Assembly (NCBI GenBank): GCA_027563935.2
Contig: CM050449.1
Coordinates: forward strand, 78,275,178-78,339,177
DNA from: Costus lasius
Taxonomy: Eukaryota > Streptophyta > Magnoliopsida > Zingiberales > Costaceae
Length of the DNA stretch: 64,000 nucleotides
Direction of reading: 5' to 3'
Shown: positions 1 through 10,765 of the stretch, one piece after another
Layout: every line of letters begins with the position of its first letter
Numbering within the stretch: the stretch's first letter is position 1
The notes under the pieces: model-generated
What the model saw: the letters and a program-made list of their open reading frames with translations, nothing else
Told to the model about the DNA's origin: nothing
Databases searched by the model: none
Translations under genes and position numbers: made by a program

Positions 1-145
1 TCTTGCATTGCATGCATCTTTAAGTTAGATTTTCATTCCTTGCATTGCATGCATCCTTTAAGTTATTTCCATCTCTTGCATTGCATGCATCTTTAAGTTA
101 GATTTTCATTCCTTGCATTGCATGCATCCTTTAAGTTAGATCTCC
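1..145 (+). repeat. 73-bp tandem repeat with RY (CATGCA) motifs, left LTR of G
   Basis: About two copies of a 73-bp unit, each made of two half-units containing TTGCATTGCATGCATC, so GCATGCAT occurs four times. GCATGCAT contains the RY motif CATGCA, known in plants as the target of B3-domain factors. The same array is in the right LTR at 4172-4317. Confidence 0.85.
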
Positions 146-1803
146 TAGCATAACTTGCATCATATGGTAGGTTAGATCCACCCTCCAATTACACCATGTA
201 GTTACATGCCTAGGATCCGCCACTTATGTATAGTAGGTTAGTGCATGAAATTGATGTAATAGTATAGGTCAACTCCATTTTTGGGATGCAAGTCAAAATC
301 AGGTCAAGACAACTCCAAGAGATGCCATGGGCCATCAGCCCAACTCATGAGGAAATCAGCCCACCCCAACCTAATGGAGCAACACCACAAGTACCTCAAC
401 TTCCACCATCCTAGTTGGCAGCCATGTGGAGTTTGCCTTCATCTCCAACCAAGACAAGAAGCAGCCTGCACAAAGTCCTACTTCAGCCCATCATGCGCCA
501 GCCACCAAAGTCAAGAGGCAGCTGCACAATGTCCCATTTCAGTCCACCATGCGCCAGCCACCAAGGTCAAGGAGCAGCTGAACTATGTCAGCCTTTGCAG
601 CAACTTCAGTCCCTTCAAGTGCCAGCCGCCCATACCAATCTGCAGCCTGCACAATGCCAGCCTTTTGCAGCCTCTTCAGTCCATCATCACCTCAGCGTTT
701 GAACCTGCCATCCTGAAGAAAACTTCAAGCTAAACCTCAAAGCAATCTGCCCATTTGAGGAAAGAAATCAGCCCATTGAGTTGTCTACATCCTGCTGACT
801 TTTGTGACTTGTCTTTGCGCTTAGAGAAGGGAGACAACCGTTGGAAGTCTCCTATATGTTGTAACCTCTTGTAAACCTCAAGTTAGAGTTGAATACAATT
901 TCAAATTTCAGAAGTTAGTTTTCTCAAGGTGTGTGTCACCTTTCCCTCCCCTCATTGCCGAGAGTTCCCTTCCATCCCTCATGCTCTTCAACCTTCCTCC
1001 ACCATTTGCGCTTGTCATGAAGTTGGGAGCTCACGTCACTTCCTCCCTTTAGCCTTGGAGAGTTCTCAGCCAAGAAGAGGTGCAGGACACAACCGAGACT
1101 CAAGAAGGTGTCAACCACCATGTCAAGAGCAAACATCCACCCGAGTTAGCTAAGTTCCTCCCTTCTTCTTTGGTTGTTGTTTGTCTTGATGTTCTTGAGC
1201 ATCCATCTACACTTATATACATCTATTCCATGAAGGTTGCGCAAGGCTCAGAAGATATGCAAGGCGTCATTTCCCCCCCCCCCCCCCCCTCTCCCCCTCT
1301 AATAGCTAGTCTCTAGATTGTTAGCAAGGGAACTTGGAGAACTAGTCTCCCCCTTGGTTGTGATTGTAAAAGGCCTCTTAATCTTTGTCACTACTCACCC
1401 ACGCATGTGTGGGAATGCTGCAATGCCATGTGTGTAAGCTCATAGGGCCCTACTTCGTGAGATTCCACCATTGGACCGGTGAAGAACGGGAAGGTCACCC
1501 TTTCTATTCTCAAAGGGTGCAAGGTGAGTTCCTCCCTTAGAGTAGCTCTATTATTTATGGTAGAATCGCATGCTTAGGTCTATTTGATGTTGTAGAACCG
1601 CATGCTAAGCTTTGTCAATTTCATCTTATCTAGAAGTGCATGCTAGGATTCACTTGATAAATAGTTTCGGTTTTCTCTACTATATACCATAATCAAACTA
1701 ATTTCAAACTACGTTAGCTTAAGGGGTTTATGAAGCTATACTTAATTATCAAAATGTTTTCGAAGCGCGTTGTTTGAATGTTGCATGCTTGGTGACCCCA
1801 TCA
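1..1803 (+). repeat. 5' LTR of element G (left end cut by the window)
   Basis: This repeat matches 4174-5976 at a constant offset of 4173 with one substitution noticed. It ends ...CCATCA directly before a tRNA-Met primer site. It holds a 73-bp tandem repeat at its start, a C17 tract near 1272, and several GCATGCT motifs between 1565 and 1790. Short open frames inside it (for example 281-733) have no recognisable domain and are identical in both LTRs only because the LTRs are. Confidence 0.93.
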
Positions 1804-1806
1804 TCT

Positions 1807-1818
1807 TGGTATCAGAGC
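1807..1818 (+). promoter_or_regulatory. Primer-binding site of G (initiator tRNA-Met)
   Basis: TGGTATCAGAGC lies three bases after the LTR end. It is the standard plant tRNA-Met primer site and marks the start of minus-strand DNA synthesis. Confidence 0.93.
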
Positions 1819-1964
1819 TTAGGCTCTTAGAGTAGGATTTTATAAGACTAAAACTTTATTTTCCTACTACTAAGGCGATTTTTGGACCTAGGTGCTTGAA
1901 AGAATTTGATTAGCTATATTTTATCACCTTAGGGTTTATTTTCAAAACCTTACTCATTTCGAAA

Positions 1965-4109
1965 ATGACTACTAGATTCAATCCCCTAAGAGGCAATAGA
2001 CAACCCATCAAGAGATGGGATGACATGATAAAAGAAATATATGAACCTACATCTCTCAATGAAAAATTGCTTACCCAAGAGAACATGAATGTAGCTGAAT
2101 ATATACTAAAGTTCAAAACCCTCTACCATAGTACTAGAGAAGCTCCTAGGGTTATGCTTAACCGGTTTAGAGATGGTCTTAGCTTTGAGATTAAGAGAGG
2201 TCTCACCTACTACCCCATATACACAATAGAAGATGCTTTTCAAATAGCTAGTGAGGTGGAGCAAAATCTTAAGAGATTTTATAAAAGGAAAATTGACCAT
2301 CCAAGACCCAAAGCCCCTAAGGTAGTCAATCAAACCATGGAGCTCAATCAAGCCTTAGAACCAAAGCTACCCTCCCAAAGCCAATCTCAAATCAAGTCTA
2401 GGGAACCCATTGAAGACTTACCTCCATGTCAAATCATGTTGTCCATAAAACCCAAACAAGAACTCCACCAACTTAAGGAAAACTCTCTTGACATCCACAT
2501 AGGTCATACTAAGTCCACACCTTTAAGAACAATCTCACCTAAGCCTATGGAAGAACTTGAACCCAATCATATTAGGCTGGACTTAGTGGAAGCTATCCTA
2601 CCCTTAGTGACCTGTGAGACTAGTTTGCCTCACCCTTTAGGGCTCCCATGTTTAGATCAAGTGCTTGAACCATGTGAACCTACTCTTCATGACATAGGGC
2701 AGACTTTAGAGAACTCTTCAATAGGTTGTGCACAATTAGGTTCCAAGCCACTTGACCTTAGTGAAAGTTTAGATGAGCCTCTAGACACTTTAGAAATCCA
2801 ACACCTTCAATTAGAGGACCATCACACTTTAGGCTTGACTCAACCTAAGTTTGAACCTTTCTCTATGGATGATCTGCCTAAGTATCTTACTCAACCATAT
2901 TTAGAGATTAAGGTAGACATACCATCTTGTCTAGGCCCTTCTTTGACCACTTCTGAGCCATCTAGCACTAAACTTTACAACTTAGGCCTAAACCCACCCC
3001 TAGAACCAAAACTTTTAGAAATAGAGGATCCTTCACCTTTCGATATCAACCAACATGAGTTAAGATCCCTTACTTTGCCTAAGATGGAACCCATGCTAGA
3101 TCTTTTTATCATTGACCAAGATCCTAAGTCCCAAACATTAGGAGAACCTCAACTTCAAGGCCTAGAAGACTTGACCTTTGATCCAATGACCCATGAAACA
3201 TATCTCTTAGGTCTTGCCACCCACACTCCTAAGCCACATTTAGGACCAATTGAACATGGGCTTATAACCCAAGACTCTAGGGATGACCCTACTCAAGTTG
3301 ACCCTATAGGGACTGACCTATATCAACCTTCTCCTTATGACATGATAGAGCTCCCCCAGTTTAGCTTCGAGGATCTTACTCCAGATATGGGAGAGCCATT
3401 TCTTTTTTCCTTAGGAAGTCCAATCCTAGAGGCGCCCCTCACCCTTCTTGAGTTAGACATTAGCTCACCTGAATATGAAGAAGAATTTACTTTAGATCCT
3501 CTTGAGTTTCCCATGCTAGGATATGATTTAGAACCTAACTTGTCTGAGTTGGCAACATCCCCCATCTCTCCTTTAGACCTTGAGTCTGGCCTTAGTACTC
3601 CAGGGTTAAAGAAAATTCAATTGAATAATGATTTGCTTTCCCTCCCAGAACTTGAACACTTTGATTTTGTTATACCTGAATCTTTTAGTAGGCCTGTATA
3701 CCACAAACATACTAATGAATATGGCCGAGAAAGGACATTCTGTGTAGGAGACCCTGAATTTAAGGAGCATGAAGATTGGGATGAAGAGATTGATTGCTGT
3801 GATGCTGTTGACACTGATTTTTGGACCCCCATCACTTTTGATGTGGATGACTTCATATTGCATAAGCATCATTCCACCCCATACTATGACCCCACTTGTG
3901 AGCATATGATTGAGTCCATCCTTGAGGACCAAACCCATTTCACCCGTAATGAGGTAGCGTTACTCTACTTAGTTGGATATGACCATGGTGAAGAGGGTTG
4001 GCTCCCCGAGGAAGAACTCACCCTTACTACCTCAAAGCTCCTCATGGATAAGGACAATTATTCGGAGAAGAATTTTTCTCACCCGGGGAGAGCTGATGTG
4101 GGGAGGTGA
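1965..4109 (+). CDS. Gag-like protein of element G with a long acidic Leu/Pro-rich tail
   Basis: An open frame of 714 codons fills the interior of G. Residues about 15-105 resemble the C-terminal half of the plant Retrotrans_gag domain, including NVAEYILKFKTL, then a LNRFRDGLSFEI-type segment and a heptad-like EVEQNL stretch; the domain's N-terminal part is missing. The remaining ~600 residues match no family I know. They are rich in Leu, Pro, Glu and Asp, with recurrent LEP, LDL and LGL triplets, and end in a more ordered, acidic, His/Cys-containing segment (about 580-700). No zinc knuckle, protease DTG/DSG or reverse transcriptase YxDD motif is present. The start is the first ATG after the primer site. 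The frame runs through the polypurine tract and stops at TGA, the first three bases of the 3' LTR. A particle-forming role is inferred from the gag segment; the tail's role is unknown. Confidence 0.85.
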   Translation: MTTRFNPLRGNRQPIKRWDDMIKEIYEPTSLNEKLLTQENMNVAEYILKFKTLYHSTREAPRVMLNRFRDGLSFEIKRGLTYYPIYTIEDAFQIASEVEQNLKRFYKRKIDHPRPKAPKVVNQTMELNQALEPKLPSQSQSQIKSREPIEDLPPCQIMLSIKPKQELHQLKENSLDIHIGHTKSTPLRTISPKPMEELEPNHIRLDLVEAILPLVTCETSLPHPLGLPCLDQVLEPCEPTLHDIGQTLENSSIGCAQLGSKPLDLSESLDEPLDTLEIQHLQLEDHHTLGLTQPKFEPFSMDDLPKYLTQPYLEIKVDIPSCLGPSLTTSEPSSTKLYNLGLNPPLEPKLLEIEDPSPFDINQHELRSLTLPKMEPMLDLFIIDQDPKSQTLGEPQLQGLEDLTFDPMTHETYLLGLATHTPKPHLGPIEHGLITQDSRDDPTQVDPIGTDLYQPSPYDMIELPQFSFEDLTPDMGEPFLFSLGSPILEAPLTLLELDISSPEYEEEFTLDPLEFPMLGYDLEPNLSELATSPISPLDLESGLSTPGLKKIQLNNDLLSLPELEHFDFVIPESFSRPVYHKHTNEYGRERTFCVGDPEFKEHEDWDEEIDCCDAVDTDFWTPITFDVDDFILHKHHSTPYYDPTCEHMIESILEDQTHFTRNEVALLYLVGYDHGEEGWLPEEELTLTTSKLLMDKDNYSEKNFSHPGRADVGR
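4100..4106 (+). promoter_or_regulatory. Polypurine tract of G
   Basis: GGGGAGG ends exactly where the 3' LTR begins with TGACATGACC. Its position fits the plus-strand primer. It lies inside the gag-like reading frame. Confidence 0.85.
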
Positions 4110-5976
4110 CATGACCCACGGAAATACAAATGGAGTTTAAGGTTACCCTAGCTAGGGCACCTAAATTTCCATCTCTTGCATTGCATGCATCTTTAAGTTA
4201 GATTTTCATTCCTTGCATTGCATGCATCCTTTAAGTTATTTCCATCTCTTGCATTGCATGCATCTTTAAGTTAGATTTTCATTCCTTGCATTGCATGCAT
4301 CCTTTAAGTTAGATCTCCTAGCATAACTTGCATCATATGGTAGGTTAGATCCACCCTCCAATTACACCATGTAGTTACATGCCTAGGATCCGCCACTTAT
4401 GTATAGTAGGATAGTGCATGAAATTGATGTAATAGTATAGGTCAACTCCATTTTTGGGATGCAAGTCAAAATCAGGTCAAGACAACTCCAAGAGATGCCA
4501 TGGGCCATCAGCCCAACTCATGAGGAAATCAGCCCACCCCAACCTAATGGAGCAACACCACAAGTACCTCAACTTCCACCATCCTAGTTGGCAGCCATGT
4601 GGAGTTTGCCTTCATCTCCAACCAAGACAAGAAGCAGCCTGCACAAAGTCCTACTTCAGCCCATCATGCGCCAGCCACCAAAGTCAAGAGGCAGCTGCAC
4701 AATGTCCCATTTCAGTCCACCATGCGCCAGCCACCAAGGTCAAGGAGCAGCTGAACTATGTCAGCCTTTGCAGCAACTTCAGTCCCTTCAAGTGCCAGCC
4801 GCCCATACCAATCTGCAGCCTGCACAATGCCAGCCTTTTGCAGCCTCTTCAGTCCATCATCACCTCAGCGTTTGAACCTGCCATCCTGAAGAAAACTTCA
4901 AGCTAAACCTCAAAGCAATCTGCCCATTTGAGGAAAGAAATCAGCCCATTGAGTTGTCTACATCCTGCTGACTTTTGTGACTTGTCTTTGCGCTTAGAGA
5001 AGGGAGACAACCGTTGGAAGTCTCCTATATGTTGTAACCTCTTGTAAACCTCAAGTTAGAGTTGAATACAATTTCAAATTTCAGAAGTTAGTTTTCTCAA
5101 GGTGTGTGTCACCTTTCCCTCCCCTCATTGCCGAGAGTTCCCTTCCATCCCTCATGCTCTTCAACCTTCCTCCACCATTTGCGCTTGTCATGAAGTTGGG
5201 AGCTCACGTCACTTCCTCCCTTTAGCCTTGGAGAGTTCTCAGCCAAGAAGAGGTGCAGGACACAACCGAGACTCAAGAAGGTGTCAACCACCATGTCAAG
5301 AGCAAACATCCACCCGAGTTAGCTAAGTTCCTCCCTTCTTCTTTGGTTGTTGTTTGTCTTGATGTTCTTGAGCATCCATCTACACTTATATACATCTATT
5401 CCATGAAGGTTGCGCAAGGCTCAGAAGATATGCAAGGCGTCATTTCCCCCCCCCCCCCCCCCTCTCCCCCTCTAATAGCTAGTCTCTAGATTGTTAGCAA
5501 GGGAACTTGGAGAACTAGTCTCCCCCTTGGTTGTGATTGTAAAAGGCCTCTTAATCTTTGTCACTACTCACCCACGCATGTGTGGGAATGCTGCAATGCC
5601 ATGTGTGTAAGCTCATAGGGCCCTACTTCGTGAGATTCCACCATTGGACCGGTGAAGAACGGGAAGGTCACCCTTTCTATTCTCAAAGGGTGCAAGGTGA
5701 GTTCCTCCCTTAGAGTAGCTCTATTATTTATGGTAGAATCGCATGCTTAGGTCTATTTGATGTTGTAGAACCGCATGCTAAGCTTTGTCAATTTCATCTT
5801 ATCTAGAAGTGCATGCTAGGATTCACTTGATAAATAGTTTCGGTTTTCTCTACTATATACCATAATCAAACTAATTTCAAACTACGTTAGCTTAAGGGGT
5901 TTATGAAGCTATACTTAATTATCAAAATGTTTTCGAAGCGCGTTGTTTGAATGTTGCATGCTTGGTGACCCCATCA
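4107..5976 (+). repeat. 3' LTR of element G (complete, 1,870 bp)
   Basis: Starts TGACATGACC after the polypurine tract and ends CCATCA. It is complete, unlike the left LTR. The first TGA also serves as stop codon for the gag-like frame. Beyond it the sequence switches to LTR F1. Confidence 0.93.
4172..4317 (+). repeat. 73-bp tandem repeat with RY motifs, right LTR of G
   Basis: Two units of 73 bp (starting 4172 and 4245), same sequence and copy number as at the window start. Confidence 0.88.
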
Positions 5977-6832
5977 AACTTTCTGTGGATTTCGGACATA
6001 GAATTATGGTCCGTAAATCTGGTTACGGCCCTACTGTAAATTCCAATCAAGGGCAGGCCGTGAAGACAAGCACGGTAGTGACACGATCCCGCCAGAACGC
6101 GAATGCGGACACGGCTCACAGCACGCCTGTGCCATCGCCCGTGTAGGAGCCTGCACTACTCCAGCACGGCCGTGACAGAAAGCACAGCCAGGCCGTGACC
6201 GGCCTGCCTACAAGTGAAACCCCGGACACTCCCATGCCTCCAGCCGTGTTCGGGCTGACGCCACTCCATCACGCTCGTGACGACGAGCATGACCAGGCCG
6301 TGTTCAGCTCCAGGAAATGCAAAGGCACCATTCTTCATCCGGTTCGACGCTCACAATGGTCCTCGCATCCTCCGGACCATTTCGTGGGGCTGGTAAGCCC
6401 CTCATTTGCCACAACTTGCCTTGTCCAGTCAATCCATGAGGCCTCACCTGCATCTTCGGAGCCCATTCAGCCCAAGGCCACTCTCCCTCAAGGACCCCCA
6501 CCGGATGCCACCACCGATCGCTACAACACCGGGTCCTCAACTTGGCCCAAGAGACCGCCACTAATGTGCAGAATCAGCCCACAATCAACTGATTCTGCTG
6601 GTTCATGGTCGCGTGTTCAGAAATGGTGTAGCCCACCGAAGGCGGCCCGTTCAACGGCCCACACGCCTCAGCTCATGCGCCCCACCCCTTGGCATATTTC
6701 CCTGCAGAAGTTTGTTAGCATGCTGTTTTAGTTTGTTTGAAGGAATATTGACCTCCTTTTAGGTAGTTAGAGGGGTTGGCTTCTCCAACTACCCTCATGT
6801 GTTGTGCATGTGACCCTCATTCCCTCTTGATC

Positions 6833-6838
6833 TATAAA
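6833..6838 (+). promoter_or_regulatory. TATA box of LTR F1
   Basis: TATAAA within TTGATCTATAAAAGGGGG. The surrounding 25 bases are also found at the matching place in LTR F2 (45745), which supports a core promoter. Confidence 0.7.
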
Positions 6839-7131
6839 AGGGGGCTAAAGGGCTTGTGTTGTCTTTAGCTTGGTAGTAGTAGTCGCCTTCCCCCACGCGA
6901 AGGCCTAGGTCCTCCAACTCCGAGAAGCTCGCCTAGAGTTCTCTCGTCTATGTAGTTCGCTATTTCCTGTATTCAATCAAAACACCCGGAGAACCCTCCC
7001 CGGGCTCCGGGTCCTTTTCAAAGACATTTCGTTCACTTCCTGCATTTCTGGCTCCAAGTCTTGGGCGTGCAGATCGCTGCCTCCGTAGCATCGTAAAGGT
7101 TCCGGCTGCGCGCGCTTGTACACAAAATAAA

Positions 7132-9086
7132 TGTTGGTGTATATGCCCTAGGACCTAGTTTTGGTCAACTTATGTACTACTTGACATTGATATTTATATA
7201 TCATTCTGGCATTGTCGTTATCATTGTTTGACTACACCTGCGATTGTGTACTTACATGATAATGTCCCTGGAGACAGATTGGATCTGTGCTCAAATAATT
7301 ATCCCCAGTCGATGTACCTGAGTGGATATGGGACAGCTCTGGTACTTGAGAGACTGGTATGTGGGCTGGTTAGGCACATGGTGCTAACGTAAACACATGG
7401 GTATATCATTGGAGGATATACTGGATAGACCCGCTATGAGGCTATGACTTGGTGTCATGAGTTATCCTCATAAGTGACAGGAGATGCATTGATCCCTTGA
7501 CTTGAGGTCATTGATCATTCTATGTGGTTAGGGACTTGCTTTGATACAACCTAACACCTTGCCGTAGCTGGGAGGTCATAACGGTTGTTATTGAGCATGT
7601 CACGACCCATATGAGAAGATCAATGGACAGACATAGGATTTGCCCCTTCCCTAGGGAAGTCTGATATCCATGGAGCTCCCTTATGGTTCTATGACTGAAA
7701 GTGTATGGCCATACCCAGGTGAGAACCTGTTTTAGTCATAGCCATGTGATTGGATGAAAACAAGTGGTGACACACTTGTCCAATCGGATATCAATTCGGC
7801 AAAGAGACTATAATGCATCTGTACCTAGTTGCGATGATGGGGATGTCGATGTCGATATCCATTCCAATGACCTGGGTAGCAGCGATGCACTGCTAGGTGC
7901 CACTCACTGTTTGTGATGACCTTGGTCAGCACTGCCAGTGTCAGAGGAACCTACAGGGTCGCACACCTTGATACTTGAGTTCTCGTATTGATCGGGAAGC
8001 CTTATGATCGAGTTATTGGATAACTCGGATCTAATTGGGAGATTTCATCAGCACCAATGGGCCTGATGAGATGGAAGGATGTTATTGGAGCCAAACTTCA
8101 TTTTTGGCAGGTTGACCCGTATTTGACCATGGTTGGTCACATTTGGATTAGGGTTGCATTGAATTGGATCCAAGTGCTTAATCAACCCATGTAATGAAGT
8201 TTGGGCTAGCTCATTATCCAATGAGGCCCAATAACAAGTTCTCATGAAGAGATGAGAGGCTAAAAGGGTATAATGGGGAGAAACATGAACCATTAAGCGC
8301 CTAGGGGCATAATGGGGTCATGTTGGCGCCTTTGCTTCATTATGGAAGTAAAGGGCGCCTCCCCTCTCTTCCTAGGATGGAATGCATGCCTCTATAGCAT
8401 TGCTTGGGGCGCAAGGCAAGGCCTTGGCGCACAAGGAAAGGCGTGGGGCACAATAAGGAATGGTTGAATGAGAATTATGGAAATGTCTTGGAGACTTTCC
8501 TTGTCTCAAACCTCCTCATCCTAGCCCTACACTTGTCATGATCCTAGCCATTATCCTAACCGCCTGTTGCCCTATAAATGTGACCCTAGTCGCCCCCTCT
8601 TGTGGATGATCAATCCTTGAAGGCGTGAACACAAGAAGAGGAGCGAGTGCTTGGAGCAAGGGCGCATCTTCTTTCTTCCATAACCGCAAGCCTCTTCCTC
8701 CTTTCCTCTTGGCGCAAGGAGATTTAGGGCTTGGCGGCTTGGATAGTTTCCCTCTTCACTTGGCGCATCTTTTCTCTAGGTGGCGCAAGTGAGGAAGAGT
8801 ATCTCCCTAAGGCTTGGATCTTCTTCCCGAGGCTAGCACCGGGAGTGGAAGAAGAGAACTCAAGAGATCCGTGTGTGCGAGACTGCAGAGGGCGCACACT
8901 TGGACGCCTACATCGGCATCGCTCCACATTGCTCTTAAGGTATTTACTAACTCATCGTGTCGACTCCCTTGCTTGCGATCTTCACTGGGTTTTGGGGACC
9001 GGCCTGTTTCGGGGACATTCTTCTGCTGCGAAAAATGTATGTCTATAACTCTGAAAATTGTAAAATGTCCCCGGGGTTTCCCAACA
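7132..9086 (+). mobile_element. Solo LTR of copia family A (plus orientation)
   Basis: A 1,955-bp LTR that begins TGTTGG and ends CCAACA, flanked by the 5-bp direct repeat ATAAA (7127-7131 and 9087-9091). It is homologous over its whole length to the reverse-orientation LTRs at 23457-25405 and 43410-45358. There is no internal region, so it is a solo LTR formed by LTR-LTR recombination. Removing it with one ATAAA rejoins the two halves of F1 at a point where F2 is continuous. Confidence 0.95.
8573..8578 (+). promoter_or_regulatory. TATA box of the A-type solo LTR
   Basis: TATAAA in GCCCTATAAATGTGACCC, about 510 bases before the LTR end. The same block is conserved in the minus-strand A LTRs, with one base changed in the copy near 43915. 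Confidence 0.6.
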
Positions 9087-9331
9087 ATAAATTGGCTCTA
9101 CGCGAAGAGGTGAGTAGTTTCCCTTAGCATTTGAGCCGTGTCTCTCCGCCGCATTGGGTTTTGCTCAAGGAATATCTGTCTAATCGCGTTTCTCATCATT
9201 TTTTTTCTCGGATTTATGCGTTCGCGCGTGTTTCACTTCCCTCGCCTCAAGACCCTCTCTCGCTTTCCGCATCATCGTCTACTTCCCCCTAGAGTACGGA
9301 ATTAAGGGCCCACACCCGCTGCGTCAGTAGC

Positions 9332-10765
9332 GCATGAGTATCTTGTACACTTATATTAAGTATAACGACCACTTGTGCATGATAGATATAGATGGCGGCA
9401 GCAGCTTCAATGCCATTTCTAGAACTATGATCACATGCTTCGAGCTCTCACTTGAACCTCAACCAAAGCCCTACTCTATTGCATGGTAGAAGCTTCTAGC
9501 CTTCCGGTAACCCATAGGTGTCAAGTGCCGATTAGTTTCGGCAACTATGGGGAGAAGGTTTGGTGTGATGTGCATCCATGGATGTCGCCCATGTCTTCCT
9601 ACGGTGACTTTGGCTATATGACAGCGACATAGTCCACTACTATCAATCGAACACTTATGTGTTCATGCATAATGTCAAGAAGATTAGGCTAATTCCAGCA
9701 CTGGCAAAGGAGGTCCAAGCATCCTCGTCTATCGGTTTGATCATCCCACCTGCTCTAAATAAACCCGTGACCCTTGTGCGTACATAAGAGCTTATCCATA
9801 AGGCAAAGGAGTCTTGAGTCCTCTTTGCCCTGATGGTGCATGAGGCCCATGTCCCTCTACCCTCATCGGATGAGGAGACTTTGGTCAACATCGCTCAATT
9901 ATTAGATGACTTTAAGGACATTTCTCCTTATGACCTCCTCCTAGGTCTTCCGTCCGATCGGGACATCTAGCATGTCATTGACATTGTCCCTGGCACTACC
10001 CTTCCCAATCTACCACACCATTGTCTGAACCCTATAGAGCACACTAAGTTGCAACATCAAGTGGAGGATCTCTTAGCTAAGGGATTCATTCGTGAGAGTC
10101 TAAGTCCATGAGACATTTTGACTTTGCTCACACCTAAGAAGGATGGGCCGTGACGCATGTGCATTGATTGTAGAGCCAATACTTGCATCACAATTAAGTA
10201 TAGATTTCTTATTCCCCAGCTCGATGACATGCTTGGTCTTGTTTCTGGTTCATCTTGGTTCTCCAAGTTGGATCTCCAGATCGGATACCATCAAGTCCAC
10301 ATTCGTGAAGGCAATGAGTGAAAAACTTCTTTCAAAACTAAAGATGGCCTATATGAGTGGTTAGTTATGCCATTTGGGCTAACCAATACCTCATCCGCCT
10401 TCATGCAACTCATATGCCAAGTGCTCAAACCCCATCTAGGGAAATTCTGAGCAAGGAGCATCTCTTCCTAAACACCAAGAAATATTCTTTCTTAGTTAAC
10501 CAAGTCCACTTTTAAGGATTCATCATGTCCGAGGTCTTATGGTTAACCCAGCGAAGGCTGACACTATTCACCATTGGCCTAAACCCAGCTCAGTTACGAG
10601 GTTAGGAGTTTCCTCGGGTTAGCCGTGTTTTACTATCACTTCATAAAGAGGTTCAACACGATTGCCACCTTGATGATCAACAACATCACTAAGGATGAGT
10701 TTGAATGGACCCTGGCCGCACAGCACATATTCCTCATGCTTAAAAGACATTTTGATCTCAGCCCC
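9332..10765 (+). pseudogene. Element E pol, part 1: Ty3/gypsy protease and reverse transcriptase remnant
   Basis: A decayed pol read in shifting frames with many stops. A protease-like segment with IDGGSSFNAIS lies at about 9390-9430, followed by a CDVHPW-type stretch. Reverse transcriptase follows at about 10000-10430: TPKKDG, then an RMCIDCRAN block, [18 protein letters not shown] and [13 protein letters not shown]. After VLKPHLGKF the frame jumps almost directly to FLNTKKYSFL, so the segment that should hold the catalytic YxDD motif is deleted. The reading ends inside the RT-RNase H linker at the D1 insertion and resumes at 18154. The protease type and RT wording fit the chromovirus side of Ty3/gypsy; the clade is not resolved. 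Confidence 0.85.

Larger units (their letters stand above)
1..5976 (+). mobile_element. Element G: young gag-only (non-autonomous) LTR retrotransposon
   Basis: Two direct repeats (1-1803 and 4107-5976) flank a 2.3 kb interior holding a primer-binding site, one long gag-like frame and a purine tract, so this is an LTR retrotransposon without protease, reverse transcriptase, RNase H or integrase. The window starts inside the left LTR; about 67 bases of it lie outside. By eye the LTRs differ at one base (T at 238, A at 4411), and a 17-C tract has the same length in both, so insertion was very recent. The right flank begins AACTT; the left flank and so the target duplication are outside the window. 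It sits inside LTR F1. Replication must have used enzymes from another element. Confidence 0.93.
5977..9326 (+). mobile_element. LTR F1 (Ty3/gypsy-type LTR, interrupted by a solo A-type LTR)
   Basis: The two parts, 5977-7131 and 9092-9326, form the 3' portion of an LTR related to LTR F2 (18235-18443 plus 45364-46320). Shared blocks are the promoter block ending CTCTTGATCTATAAAAG, the CTTCCCCCAC...GAAGGCCTAGGTC stretch, AAATTGGCTCTAC followed by GAGGTGAGTA, and an end near GCTGCGTCA. The 5' part is replaced by element G, so the start is not visible. It abuts element E at its protease region. The first 350 bases are rich in GGCCGTGA and CACGGCCGTG-type motifs. A 178-codon open frame (6195-6731) has no recognisable domain. 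Confidence 0.75.

Noticed and set aside
1..145. Short regular repeats as a CRISPR array
   Set aside because: The repeats are contiguous without unique spacers, and this is plant nuclear DNA.
281..733. 150-codon open frame repeated at 4454-4906
   Set aside because: It lies within the G LTRs, is repeated only because the LTRs are, overlaps other frames and has no recognisable domain.
1272..1288. C17 tract as a special regulatory feature
   Set aside because: Homopolymer inside a repeat; useful only as a sign that the two LTRs are young.
6195..6731. 178-codon open frame in a GC-rich part of LTR F1
   Set aside because: No known motif, not preserved in LTR F2, and stops are rare there because of base composition.
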